NCBI GenBank assembly: GCA_029204225.1
Contig: MU831861.1
Location: 1 to 64,000 of the forward strand
Reading direction: 5' to 3'
Source of the DNA: Diphasiastrum complanatum
Taxonomy: Eukaryota > Streptophyta > Lycopodiopsida > Lycopodiales > Lycopodiaceae
Length of the DNA stretch: 64,000 bases
Shown here: in pieces, positions 10,503 to 22,700 of the stretch
How the letters are laid out: each line of letters opens with the position of its first letter
How positions within the stretch are numbered: position 1 is the stretch's first letter
Made by a program: the position numbers and the translations under genes
The notes under the pieces: generated by a model
What the model saw: only the letters and a program-made list of their open reading frames with translations
What the model was told of the DNA's origin: nothing
Databases searched by the model: none

Positions 10503-11090
10503 ATTCTACTTACATCTTTCACTAACAAAACAACCAAACCCTGGCCAACATACCGCACAGTTTGACAAGATCCAGACATTTCTCAACGAAACAATGAATG
10601 CCATTGGCCAGTCAAATTTGAAAACCTAACAACCAATGAATCAAAACTTGGATTGATATGCTCTCATAGGACAGCAGTAGCAAGCCGAAACATAAAAACC
10701 AAATAAGTAATGAATGAATGGAAACCCGGACGGACAGGACAACACTGGCAAGCCGAAACATAAAAGCTAAATAAGAAACGGCTGATAATGCTTACATATT
10801 ATAAGAGCCAAAAACAAGAGCCAAATAAGTAATGAATGGACAATTCTACTGATTGGTTAAATAGATCAATAGCAAGCCAAAGCGTTTTAGAAAAATTCAT
10901 AGCAGAATTACATGTTTTTCACAACAGAAGAGGCAAGCTCTTGTCTGATTTCGCCTGGTTTTTCCTCCATCGTTTGATCCAATGCCGCACAACACTACCA
11001 TGGATCGCAATTTTTTTTCGATGTGGATCGCAACCGACAGGAGAAGAGGGGGGAGGGGGGGGGGGGGGTTTACGTCCGCCACTTGGATTA
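10503..11090. other. Upstream region of the ETO1-like gene
   Basis: Probably 5' UTR, intron or promoter of the minus-strand gene. It holds imperfect repeats of GCAAGCCGAAACATAAAA with CAAATAAGTAATGAATG (about 10,679, 10,748 and 10,817) and a G-rich run at 11,047-11,068. I could not find the missing N-terminal coding exon. Confidence 0.4.
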
Positions 11091-11302
11091 TTGCCACGTG
11101 GCAAACCTGCCACGTGGACTCTTCTGAACGGCCGATCGACAAAACGTGGCAAAATCTGGACGTCTATGGCGAAATCCAACGGCTGTGGTGTTTGCAACGG
11201 AATTCTCTCATATGAATTCATGCACCCATGAACGACGGTTGATGGGGAGGTTTAATGGCACTATATATTCTATGCGCACCCACTTGGTTTTTGCCACGTG
11301 GC
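11091..11302 (-). promoter_or_regulatory. G-box (CACGTG) cluster upstream of the ETO1-like gene
   Basis: GCCACGTGGC occurs perfectly at 11093-11102 and 11293-11302, with GCCACGTGG at 11109-11117 and AACGTGGC at 11143-11150. CACGTG cores flanked by GC are high-affinity sites for plant bZIP and bHLH factors (ABRE/G-box). The two perfect sites share a longer flank (CCACTTGG, then TT, then TTGCCACGTGGCA), so they arose by local duplication. They lie 590-800 bases upstream of the first conserved codon. Regulation of that gene is inference. Confidence 0.5.
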
Positions 11303-13359
11303 ATACTATCATTTGATAGAATCTCATATAATCCGGGGTGGATCCTTGGAAAGATGGCTTCTGGCTTGGGCATTGTGCTTGTGGCATGCATGATACATTT
11401 TGCACCCGACGACTTCGAATTTTGTCTTTTCGCATATCGTTACTTGGACTCAAGTAAGCCTGTATTAACACCTCGGTGGTTAGTGGGATGCTTTCAACGG
11501 TGGGCTTTAGATTGACACCCACCATGGAGATGCAAGGCTTGCATTGTTCCATATATAAACATCGCCAGCCCTTTGGCCTTTAGGGCCCCCATCCACAAAT
11601 TCCAGCCCTTTTCCCTTTGAAGCCACTTCGCTGTAATCATGTCCCCGAGCACGAAAAACATATGATTCGATGATTCATGGCTGGAAGATGGATCCTCCAG
11701 GATAATTGGTTATTGTGGTTTCTTGTTGAGGACTCATGACAAATTGATGTGCGTGGGTTTGATGAGGGAGCCGCTGCTTTCAATTCTAGCACACAGATCA
11801 AAAGCCAAGGAGGCAGAACCAAGGGATGAATTTTGTTCTAATTGCAGCTCCATGCATGCATACATGTAAAAAAACTAATTGTCTTCATTCAACATCTTTC
11901 ATTTGTCTTTTCACATAAGCAAGCCTACACAACTTTTTGAATCTATAACGGCCTTTAATGTGTTGCAAACTATCTTCTGCAACGTTGTGGTTGTATTTTT
12001 TGGAAGCAAGTTTTCCACAAACTCAAAAGGCAAGTTCAGATTTCACATGCGTCATCACCATGACCTACAATATGGGTTGCACTTGCTATGGATTCGCTCG
12101 GTTTCTTCAATGCTTGATGGGCTGATTTCTACACCCCTATCGTTCTAGACGTTTTGCTCAAAAATTATGGCCTTTTTTTGGTAAAAATAATAATCTATAA
12201 CAAAGCATCATTCAATGGGGTTTACTAATTTAAATTTTAAAAATGCATATATATTATATAATAAATATAGAAAATTAGAGATTTTTTTATAAAAAACAAA
12301 AAAAAGTACAAAAAAAAAAACCCTTTTTAGAGCTTTCTATAAATGAAGTTGAAGCTTTTTTTTTGACATTTTTGGGTTTTTTTGAATTTTTTTTTTGGCA
12401 ATAAAAAAAAAAATCGTATTTTTTCAGTAGCATGGGATCCCATGGAACGCGTTCCTTGGGAACTAAGCTATATATATATAAAAACTTATGTACAGTTTTG
12501 CGCATGTGTATGGGTGCACCCATGCATCCTCCGACTTTTGAGGGGACTCAAAGAGTTAAATATCTTTCATATTGTTGTTGGAGAATTATCATCTGTAGGA
12601 CTCTTTGCTGTCTCATTTTGGATAATGTTCCCGGCCAATTTACAAGCCTCAAGATAGCCTGGCATTCATACGTAGAAATTTACGTAGAAATAGTAGATCA
12701 AGTGTCTTTAGCTTTGACGATCTTACTTGATCCATGTGATGTTGTTTCATGTGACGGTGGGCTACAATGACTATGATTTGCGCAAAGGAACGCTTTCGTT
12801 GTTGCTGTAGAAATGACAGACGTCTTAGCTGTAAGCTGTAACATACTTCAACCTGACCACTAGCTATAGCTCTCTTGAATCTAAACCTAAGAAGAATTTA
12901 GTTAGTGAAGAGAGGATTATAATCCTTTGAGTGCTAACATTTGATAATGACATAAAACATCAAATTGATTAGTGGGTTAGCTAGACAAACCACAACTTGA
13001 AAGATAGAAAGAACGTGGAGAAAGTCTTCGTCAGGCCCACTTGTCAAGTCAGAATGATGTAGACCACTAGTTTAAATTGGAATGCCATGAAACACTTTGT
13101 TCTGTGCTTGAATGTCAAAATGGACTTATCCATAACTGTGTTAATGATTCTTTCATGATGAATGTGATTGAATGGTTAGAGCACAATGAGGAGCTGATTC
13201 GTATTGCCAGAATTATCAATTAAAATACTCTCAAGAATATCCAGTCCACAAATGCTTGCAGCTTTGAAACTAGAAATAGCTTGAATAAAATGACGATGAT
13301 CAATGATACGAAAAAAATGCACATATGTTCTTAGTTGTGCAAGGGATTGGAGTCAAAGT
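11303..13359. other. Intergenic, low-complexity tract at 12,280-12,420
   Basis: No recognisable gene. 12,280-12,420 is A/T homopolymer-rich and is followed by a palindromic stretch GGGATCCC...GGAACGCGTTCC (12,434-12,457) and a short TA run. The remaining open frames resemble no known protein. Confidence 0.4.
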
Positions 13360-13364
13360 CGCAA

Positions 13365-13852
13365 TGTTATGACCATATTCAGTTATGGACATGGAATAGT
13401 CCTAATATGGTAGACCGGCCCTCCAGTGTTCAAGATTATTGGTAACGCTGAGATTTAATTCCACATCAAGGCCTGTTGGTGACTAATGACCTTGAGAGGA
13501 CCCAGACACTCTAATTGAGACATATGCAGTAGTGCATGTACATGTGACTGTTATAGGCTGGAGGTATGCATGAAGAGCTGTGATCTATTTATAGTTGACC
13601 TGCATGGGGATTGCATGGGTTCATGCACATGATCGCACTCTCTATATATTGAGGTAGTGATTATTTCGTCGACGACTTGGTCTAGGTTACCAGTTGAGCT
13701 CTTCTCCTCTTGCAATTACATGGCATGGCTTGGGGGCTAGATCCAGGAGCATTCTCTAGGAGGGATCTAGGATTGGTTGGGTGGTTTTGCTCCACAATCT
13801 CTCTTGTGTTTTCTTTTCCTCATCTTAGGGGTTTTCCCAACTGGTCTTTACG
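13365..13852 (+). repeat. 5' LTR of the Ty3/gypsy element
   Basis: It begins TGTTATGACC and aligns along its length to 17819-18308 with scattered substitutions. The terminal CA has become CG. CGCAA lies immediately before it. Confidence 0.9.
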
Positions 13853-13853
13853 T

Positions 13854-13866
13854 TGGTATTAGAGCC
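13854..13866 (+). other. Primer-binding site of the Ty3/gypsy element
   Basis: TGGTATTAGAGCC differs by one base from the initiator-tRNA-Met complement TGGTATCAGAGCC and follows the 5' LTR by one base. Confidence 0.8.
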
Positions 13867-16800
13867 TAGCTAAGATGCAGTTTTGGATGGGATGGAGAGA
13901 AATTCTACATCAAATTGCATAGCACCGGTTTATCAAATTCATTAAGTTGAATTTGTATCAAATATCTATAGGACCATGAGTTGACCCTATTTGTAATAAG
14001 AATTTTTGACATGGAACGAGAATGACACCGGGTTCACATTTGTACTATAAAGAGCCTTATTCCTAAGAGTTGGAATTCTCAGATGGTAGGAATTTGTGGA
14101 TGATGATACCATCTAGATGGGTTGTTTTATGTGACGATAAAACCATGCGCAAATTCTTGTTAGATCACAAATTTATTAATGGATTATTATGATCCATTTG
14201 GAACAAATTTGGGGTTACTCCAGTACTTGGTGGAATAGATAGGTGCATATCTGGTATTGGAAATCCAGATAGAGTTTGTAGATCTCTAGACTATCGGATA
14301 ATGCAGTTAAGGATCTTTTTGATGGAACTAAATATATCTATTTCAACTTTTTTGAACTTTTCCTGTTGGTTTTGAAGAATAAACTTAGGTTATTTGGATT
14401 GTATTTGAACGAGGTTTCTCGTCCATACTGGGGTGGGCCAATACGTAGTGGTATTCTTAGATGATATTGTTGTCTACTGTGAAAACTTAAGGAAATGGAG
14501 AATTCAATAGTTGGAGGTATTTTTCTAGAAATGGTTGAAGATTGGACCCTATATCGGATATAGGATGGTCAGATAGTCTTTTTGATTTTTCTGATGGTCG
14601 AATCTAAAAGCAAAGGACTTTCTTGGAGAGAAAACTGATGGTATGGGACGTCAGGGATTTCAAAGGGAAAATTCTTGTGTGAGAATGATCTGTAGACCAG
14701 TGAGTAGTATTTATATTATTGGTAATGCTAATAGTTGAAACCATTGGTTAATTTTGTTTAGGGTATTTGGAGAGGCTATGAGATATAGATCCGGATCCCT
14801 CAATGGTATCTCATAAATTTCAAATCATAAACTCTTAAAACATTAGAGGAGTTCTAAATCCAAAAAAGACCCTTTGTAAAGATTCTTTTTATATTTTTTC
14901 TCAAATTTTTCTTACACGTGGACCAATCAAAACACTTAAATTTGAGATCTACATAACGTAACTTTTTGAGTCCACAGTTTGATTCCACACTAAAAAGAGC
15001 ATAACTTTTTAGTGGCAAGTCCGAATTTAGCGAAGTTTGGTGCATTGGAAAGCACTCAACAAGGGCTTTCCAATGATATGTTAGATGACATACTTCTGAG
15101 CTACGACTAAAAAATTATGGCAATTCAAAAGTATTAGTGTTATAATATTTTAATAATACAAAAGAATCCTGCACGAATTCTTAAATGTCTTTTTGGAGCT
15201 CAAAACTCCTCTAATGGCTATTTATCTTTTAATTTAAACCTCTACTTTTTAGAAATTTCTTAAATACAAGACAATGGGATTGAGATTCATATAATTCCTT
15301 CCAGTGTAGAACTATGTTCTGAAGGACTGTTTAAGTTATATGAATTTCTGCTTCCATTTTAGTTTTGTGAATATAGCTCAGAATCAATTGATGTTTCAAC
15401 TGATTAAGTGGAATCTAGACTTTCTAAGCCCAAATGATTATCTCTATTTGATAGTTGATTATTGAGAGTAATGTTTCTATCACTCGGAATAAGATATTTT
15501 ATAATTTTGAGGAAAAAGTCTAGTTTGTAATAGTATTGGATACGTATTACTGACTTTTTCGGATCTTTGATATCTTATACGTTGTCTCCTGAGAAATTTC
15601 TAATCGAAATTATGAAATTTCTTTTAAAAGGGAGAGAAGAAAATGATAGGAATAAGACTTTCATGGGATCAGCCAGTTGCATAGATTTCTTTGGTGGAAT
15701 CCAGTTCAATGTGCAATGGTGGAACTATCTAGTGGAATAGAGCAAATCTCTAGCGATTGTTTTGAATAATATGGAACTAGAGTAGTTTTAGGGATTTTGA
15801 GCCGTGAGATATTTATGAGTACGGGAAGTAGTGGTAAAGTTTAAATTAAGGTTCACTGATTGGCTACCAACTACCATTTATTATGGATTGGATTAGTGGA
15901 ATAAAGCTTTAATCTTAACCTTTTGTCCAAAGGTGTCTATATAATATAACCTAATCTTGGTTTGTACACTAAGATCTGAAGTAGGTTGATTGATAGAAGG
16001 AATTTTGTTGGTAAACGTATGATGGTTGGAAAACTTGTGATGTGGAATTATTCACTTCAGAGATTTTCCAGATATGTTATTTACTCAAGAGAAATAGAAT
16101 CTTAGATGAGTTACAAGATTCTCAATGTAGATATATGAGTACCATATGCGGATTTTGGAGAAATCTGCCAGATATGGACATATGTGTTTATGTATTGGGT
16201 CATAGTGAGATTTTTCTCATATGTGCATAATTAATCTTGTTTGGATCTACTATGTATTCCTGGTTACTAAGGTTATCTGGTGCACTTAACCTAGTCATTG
16301 AACATAGACCTATGATCAAGTATTGTGCAGTGACAATTACTTGTAGAGTTAACAGATCTGTTCTGATAGATCTATAGGTTAACTTAAAAGTGATTTGGAT
16401 ATGGATCTAAATGTGGTGTTGTACATGTACAATTAAGATCTGCACCTGGACATTTAAGATTTCTTAATCATGGGCAATTAACTTAAATAGTTGATTTCCT
16501 CTTGTGAAAGTTAATTGGTAAAAACGGACAGTGTGAAGAGAATTCACCAAAAACTATTTGTTTTGTGTGTATTGCTTGTAAGACACATAATTTATGAGTC
16601 ATTTGGATTCATCAGGGAATTGTGTGCATAGGATACTGAATTCTTGGATGAGTATATCTCAGTTTAGAAATAAACTTGATTCATTAGTGATAGTATCACT
16701 GTGAGCTCAATTGGTTACTGGATCCTAATAGTTCCAAGAATGGTAAATTGGATTTTGGGACTTCAGCATAACTTTGTATTCTCTAGATGCTATTCTAAGA

Positions 16801-17805
16801 GATCGTATAAAGTTTATATTCTTAAAGACGAATGTTATAAAGGTCTTAAATTTCTATTTGGAACTCATAATTTGATTAAGAATCGGTTCGGAAGAATATT
16901 CTTAAAATCCAATGATTTTTCTTGTGGAAAAGATTTCAGAATGATTCTTATATTTCCTGAGTGGTATTTTGTGCATATACTCCAGTATCTTTCAGTGATT
17001 AAGTATGGTTTTAGAATCTTGAGAATTATGATTGACGAGTCATAAGATTCTAAATGTTTATGATTGACAGATCATAAATTGATACTTAAAGGTCATTTGA
17101 AGATTATAAGAAAATGTGAGGATTCTTAAGATAATGAGTAATTATTGATCAATTGGATGAGTTAAGGATTTAGATCTGCTGGTTGAACTCTAAATTTCTT
17201 TACTCCCGTACATACTTGAGATTGTGTGGATCTGATCACAGGCATTTTCATTAAGTATTCGCGTACTTATGAGGAATTTGCTTACCTTACAGATTGTAGT
17301 CTATAAGTGCTTGTGTACAAAAGTTTAGTCTACATCTCCAGATTTATAGGAGACAGATAAATCTATTAAGATACAGATATGTGCTGATTTCTTGCATATG
17401 ATGCTAGAAATGGGGATGTTAACTCATTAGAGTAACTGCAGTACTATGGTTTGAGTTATAATTGTCTAGAAATTAAAATGGAATTTTTTTAGCTTTTGGA
17501 TTTGATTTCTGAAATAAGGTAAATCACATAGTGTTTCATGTAGATTTTGGGATTACATGAAGGTGATGAACTTTTCTTTTGGATAAGATCAACCCATGGC
17601 CATTTTGAAGATTTATGGCTCAGTGTATCTTGGGGATTTGAGTTTGTATTTATGAGTAGAGGCAAGCAATTGAAAAATTGTTGCATCTCTGAATATTTAT
17701 TCAGATGGAAAGATCAAACTAAGAATAAGGATTCATGGTAAAAATTTGAAAGCTTAAGGAATAGTTTCATGTTTCTTTTTGCCGTTCTGAGGACATAACC
17801 TGTTT

Positions 17806-17818
17806 AAGGGAGGAAGAA
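17806..17818 (+). other. Polypurine tract of the Ty3/gypsy element
   Basis: AAGGGAGGAAGAA lies directly before the 3' LTR, where plus-strand synthesis is primed. Confidence 0.8.
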
Positions 17819-18308
17819 TGTTACGACCATATTCAGTTATGGACATGGAATAGTTCTAATATGGTAGACCGGCCCTCCAGTGTTCAAGATTATTGGTCAT
17901 GCCGAGATTTAATTCCACATCAAGGCCTGTTGGTGACTAATGACCTTGAGAGGACCCAGACACTCTAATTGAGACATATGGAGTAGTGCATGTATGTGTG
18001 ATTGTTATAGGCGGGAGGTATGCATGAAGAGCTGTGATCTATTTATAGTTGACCTGCATGGGGATTGCATGGGTTCATGTACAGGATCCTACTCTCTCTA
18101 TATATTGAGGTAGTGATTATTTCGTCGACGACTTGGTCTAGGTTACCTTTTGAGCTCTTCTCCTCTTGCAATCACATGGCATGGCTTGAGGGCTAGATCC
18201 AGGAGGATTCTGTAGGAGGGATCTAGGATTGGTTGGGTGGTTTTGCTCCACAGTCTCTCTTGTGTTTTCCTATCCTCATCTTAGGAGTTTTCCCTAGTGG
18301 TCTTTACA
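17819..18308 (+). repeat. 3' LTR of the Ty3/gypsy element
   Basis: 490 bp, TGTTACGACC to TCTTTACA, followed by the CGCAA target duplication. It is closely similar to the 5' LTR. Confidence 0.92.
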
Positions 18309-18313
18309 CGCAA

Positions 18314-18710
18314 CCTCTCATAAAGGAAAGGAAGTCTTAACCAACTTAGGGCCCGTAATTAGATAACAATCTACAAAGTATATGCTTTTAACATCCTCTT
18401 GTGTTTTGATTGATATTTGGTTGTTAATGCATTTGATGCATAAGCCTACTTCATTGTAGAGCAATGCTCGTCAAAAAATTAATTCATATAATCAAACGAA
18501 TTGTTAAAATTGGTATTGTACCTCTCTATTAGATAAATTTGGATAGATTTAGGTTAAGAAAATTTTCTTGTTATTGCCTAAGTGTTGTCAAGTTTTTTAC
18601 CCTCTCAAATAGTGATATGAAAAATTGCTTGTTGAGTTTACCCTAGAGTATATATTAAAGGATCTACACTAGACCCAAGGTTCTAAAAATACACACTCAA
18701 TCTAGGTATT

Positions 18711-18742
<32 letters not shown>

Positions 18743-19715
18743 CACACACACACACAGCCCACATGAGGTTTTTTTGAGCGAGTTCCTAGTTGAGCAGTAG
18801 GAAGTTGATGCCTCAACTAGCTAGCTCCTAACTATGCAAAAAAGCAGTTGCTAGTTCCTAGTTATGCAGCCACAACCAGGAACTAGATCACAAATTTACT
18901 CCCTGTGAGCAAAAGCCATTTTTCGGTACTAGTTAGCACAACCATGAACTACCTGGTTCATGTGGCCAAGGCCATCTCTCTCTCTCTCTCTCTCTCTCCC
19001 CCCAATAGCTCACTACATCCCTATTTCTCTCCCATACCAAAAAACCCTAAAAACTAAAAATTTGCACTCTCTCTCTAGAGCTCCTCTTTTTCACTCTCAT
19101 GCCATCTCGATTTTATACCCTGATTTTATCTCTCTAGAACTTCTATTTCTAGAAGTTTCTAGAGAGACACAGTGTTCTCTCACTTCAACTGCAGCGATGG
19201 CTTCTAATCCTCCATTGCAGCCTTCTTATCACTCTCCTCCTCCATCGTGCGCATCTACTTCATCTCATTTTCTAGAAAGTTTGTTAAAAAACAGAGGATG
19301 TGACGCTTCTTAAACATCCTACATTCTGCAATAAAAAAATGACGTGACTGATATTGATGTGCTTTTAATGCATCCCGGGAACTGGCCGTTCCAGTCAAAA
19401 TGGCTGACAGCTGCCTGTAATTCCATTCTAGGGCACACGTGTCCCAGTAATTCCATTCTAGGGCACACGTGGCCGAGTAAAATTTCAGAAAACTTTAAGG
19501 CTTTTTGTCTAAAACAGCCTTCATTCTTCTCAATTGTGAGAAGAAAGAATTGCTTATGAAGAGAGATTTTATGGGTTTAAGATTAGCTCAACAATACATT
19601 TTAGGGTTTCTAAGAAAATAAGCTCTTAAGTCAAAGGTCATGAAAGGTTTAGTAAGAATATTTAGAATCACTTTTGTAGGAGCAATGGTGTAGAGTAGCA
19701 CGTTTGATCACCCAC
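18314..19715. other. Intergenic with CT/CA microsatellites and a small ATG frame
   Basis: It holds short (CT)n/(CA)n runs at 18,711-18,757 and (CT)n at 18,977-18,999. The CT-rich stretch to 19,196 looks like a plant 5' UTR and leads to an ATG at 19197 with a 38-codon frame (MASNPPLQPSYHSPPPSCAS..., stop at 19313) of no known family. At 19,417-19,476 a 30-bp unit with GGGCACACGTG is repeated twice in tandem. This is also where the missing 3' exons of the subtilase should lie, and none are present. The copy at 48,810-50,233 is the same. Confidence 0.45.
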
Positions 19716-22700
19716 CTGGTGGAGTTGGCGTATATTTGTGTTTTGATTGCATTGATGCTGCCAAATGCAGTTGCAGGCAAGACATGAGAATCTGAGACTA
19801 TCCCCTCTCCATCCTCAGGTCTGTTTCCAAGAATAAGCCCCACTCCTCCAGCACGCAGCACCTCGTAGCCCTTCTCTATTCTTGCATTAGCCCCTCGGGA
19901 GCAATACACCACCTTACCCTTAGTTTTGGCTTGATCCAAAGTGTTTAGCACGCAATAGCTGCATCATGGAAACCCAATTTCATAAGTTGCAGAAAAGCAG
20001 TATAGCTTAAGCCATCAGTGTAAAAATGCTCAGTAGTGTATCATCAAGAATGTGGGGGAGGTATCAGCCAAGAAGATGGGCAAACCTTGCTTGATCTTTA
20101 TTAGACTCGTTGATTGCAATATCCTTCCCAAGCACAAGGGGGTAAAATTTATCTGCAGCTCCATGTGGGGACAGGCTCTCTCCCTGCATGAGGAACAAGA
20201 AGAACAACCATGGTTGAGGACAACGAGAGTTGATATAGATATCACTAGTAAAAACAGGTCCTTTTAGCTCAGGAACAGGAGTTCTTAGAGATGGAAAAGT
20301 AGCAAGCCTTCACTATAAAAGTCGCAAGTGTCTTTTTTTTGTTGTTGCCCATGATCATCAATCAACAACGCTTCTCTGAAGGTACCATTTTCTTGTCATT
20401 AATTGTCTTCTCTAGACTCTGAGCAAGGTTTATCATGAATGGCCATTTTTAATGTGTAACACTCATACATTACAACGAATCTAGATACTGAGGGAAATAG
20501 ATCTTAGCTCTGCCATCAATGAATCTCATGGCATGTAGCTGTTTGCGCATGTGTGTTTATAGTACAGATTGTTAGGAATTAGGAGTAATATATAGTCGGA
20601 TAAACCTGCTTATACCTTCAGAGTAGTACCATCTCCAAAGATAGCGTCGGCTTCGAAATCTCGATCTATTGTGCTTGCTGCAGCTGTGATTGTCCAGGGC
20701 CATGGGTTGACCACTGTGTAGGGTCCAGGGCCAGCATTTCCAGCTACAGTGGATATTACAATGTTTTTAAGCATTGCGTGAAAGGAACCGATACCAAGAG
20801 CATCATCAAGAAAATTAGTAGCTCCGTCTAGACCAAGAGACATAGATATCATGTCCACACCATCTTTGATTGCATCATCCATAGCAGCCAGAACATCAGA
20901 TTCAGAGCAATATCCGTCGGTTCCAGCTACATTCCAACACGCCTTATAGATGGCCATATATGCAAGCGGTGCTCCACCTTTGGATATGCCTTTAGCAAAC
21001 CCAAACAAGTTTGCACCAGGGACGAAACTTCCAGCTACAATGGAGGCAACATGGGTGCCATGCCCATCCTTGTCCCGTGGCGAGGCGTACTCACCTGGAG
21101 CTGCCAGTCTAAGAGGCCGGCCATAGTCCTCCTCAAGCCCTTTGTAGTACATCCGAGCTCCAATGATCTTTCTACATTGAAACAAGGGGGACATGAAAAT
21201 TACTAGTTGCATGCAGAAGAAGAAGAAGGCGGATTGTAGCTAAAAATTCATCACCTCAAGGCAATGTCAATTCGTGATGCATAGGTTGTTGCAGTTATAT
21301 TCTGACTCCTGAGTAAAGGCAGGAGAAAGATACAACTTGTATGGGCGCCTATTGAACTGATTGATGTATATGCTAAGAAGGCAATTAGACACTTAATAGA
21401 TTGATGTATACACTGTTCCTCACTGTTGATTTAGATCATAAATTTTCACTACCTATTGCAGTTGGAACTGTTGAATCCTATTCCTGTCTCACAAATGCCT
21501 TTCCAACGCTTGGGTGGTGGGTGCATTAAGTTGTCTGCAAAGCTTGCAGACTCCGGCCATATACCTGCATTTGATCTCAAATACCAAGCCATGTAATTAT
21601 CAGCCATTGTGCAATAGACTACCTAAGCCAACTCTTGAAGTTAGCGCTTAATTACTTAAATCATTTTCTACCCTTCATTACAAATTAAAATTGATGATTT
21701 GTTCTGATTTTGCATGCTTTCTGCCCTAGACTAATGACACGACTAGTCTAACTTCTTGCACGCGCGTACTCTAAGCTTAGAATATCTTCGAGTTTCATAG
21801 CAAGTTTACTATTACTACATTAGTTGTTTAAATCAGCTTACCTGTATCTATAACTCCAATGATCACGTTACGACCATAGACAGACTTTCCCCATAAGCTG
21901 CTCGTATTGATGTGTCCGTGGCTTGGTATTGTACCGTCGTCGACCCCAAGATATTGCCAAGTGTGCGTGCTATGTTTCCTCACAGATTTGGCAGGGAAGA
22001 CTGAAAGTACCTCCGGCATATCTATCCAAACAGATTAAACATTCAGAAAATGCCAAAAGTATCTAAAGTTTAAACCAGGCCCTTAAAAACTAAATGCACT
22101 TGAAGATCTGTTCTAAGAGTTAAAATATTGTTTAAATTATGTCTCTCGCTCGAGTTTTTCTCAGTTCAACCTTAACACCTTTGCTGCAGTTCCATAACCA
22201 TGTCCCGGATCACGAATGGCAGGATGGTTCCACAACGAGCCTGGATTCAGAAGGTTATGTTAAAGAGAACATGGAGTTTTTTATTTGACAATAATTCCAT
22301 TATATGGGCGGGGGTAGAAAAATGAGCTACAATATTCGACTGATGTTTTTGTGTGGCAAAGTATCAGTCTTTTGTCCATTTTCTTCTTTAATCTTTTGTC
22401 GGAGCAAAGATTCAGGAGCTTGGATTTTTTGAGATTTCAGACATGAATTTGAGAAAATACGTCATTCTACGCTTGTAGATTGCAATGTTTCAAAGGTTCT
22501 GTACGCTTTCGTTCGGAACGCGGCGTACAGAATCTGGAAACGTTAAATTGGCTGATAACGCACGTGAATCATTGCGATGAAGCTCTTTCACCATTTTAGC
22601 ACCTTAATTATCACTGGCATTCTTCTTCCAAGGTGTAGGGTGAGAGATGGTGGATGCTTGGTTTATCATCACAGCGGAGGCAGCTAGTTCACTTTGTCTC

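Larger units (their letters stand above)
13365..18308 (+). mobile_element. Ty3/gypsy-type LTR retrotransposon, structurally complete, coding decayed
   Basis: The 4,944-bp element has two LTRs of about 490 bp, a primer-binding site, a purine tract and the 5-bp target duplication CGCAA (13360-13364 and 18309-18313). Internal coding is nearly gone, but 14442-14480 translates to YVVVFLDDIVVYC, the YLDDI reverse-transcriptase motif of the Ty3/gypsy group, preceded by NEVSRPY (compare NEVFRPY). No long open frame survives, so it cannot move by itself. The segmental duplication starts inside it, at 14228. Confidence 0.88.

Noticed and set aside
10919-11221. 100-codon frame with a proline run upstream of ETO1, considered as its missing first exon
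   Set aside because: The proline run is the translated G/C homopolymer, and no ATG plus donor site in phase with the known exon was found.
16701-17045. 114-codon frame inside the gypsy-type element, repeated at 47199-47543
   Set aside because: Preserved only because the copies are recent; the product resembles no retrotransposon domain and internal coding is otherwise decayed.
22181-22260. Possible extra subtilase exon (minus strand, reading RDPGHGYGTAAK)
   Set aside because: Weak resemblance only; the exons on either side join in phase without it and match the family layout.
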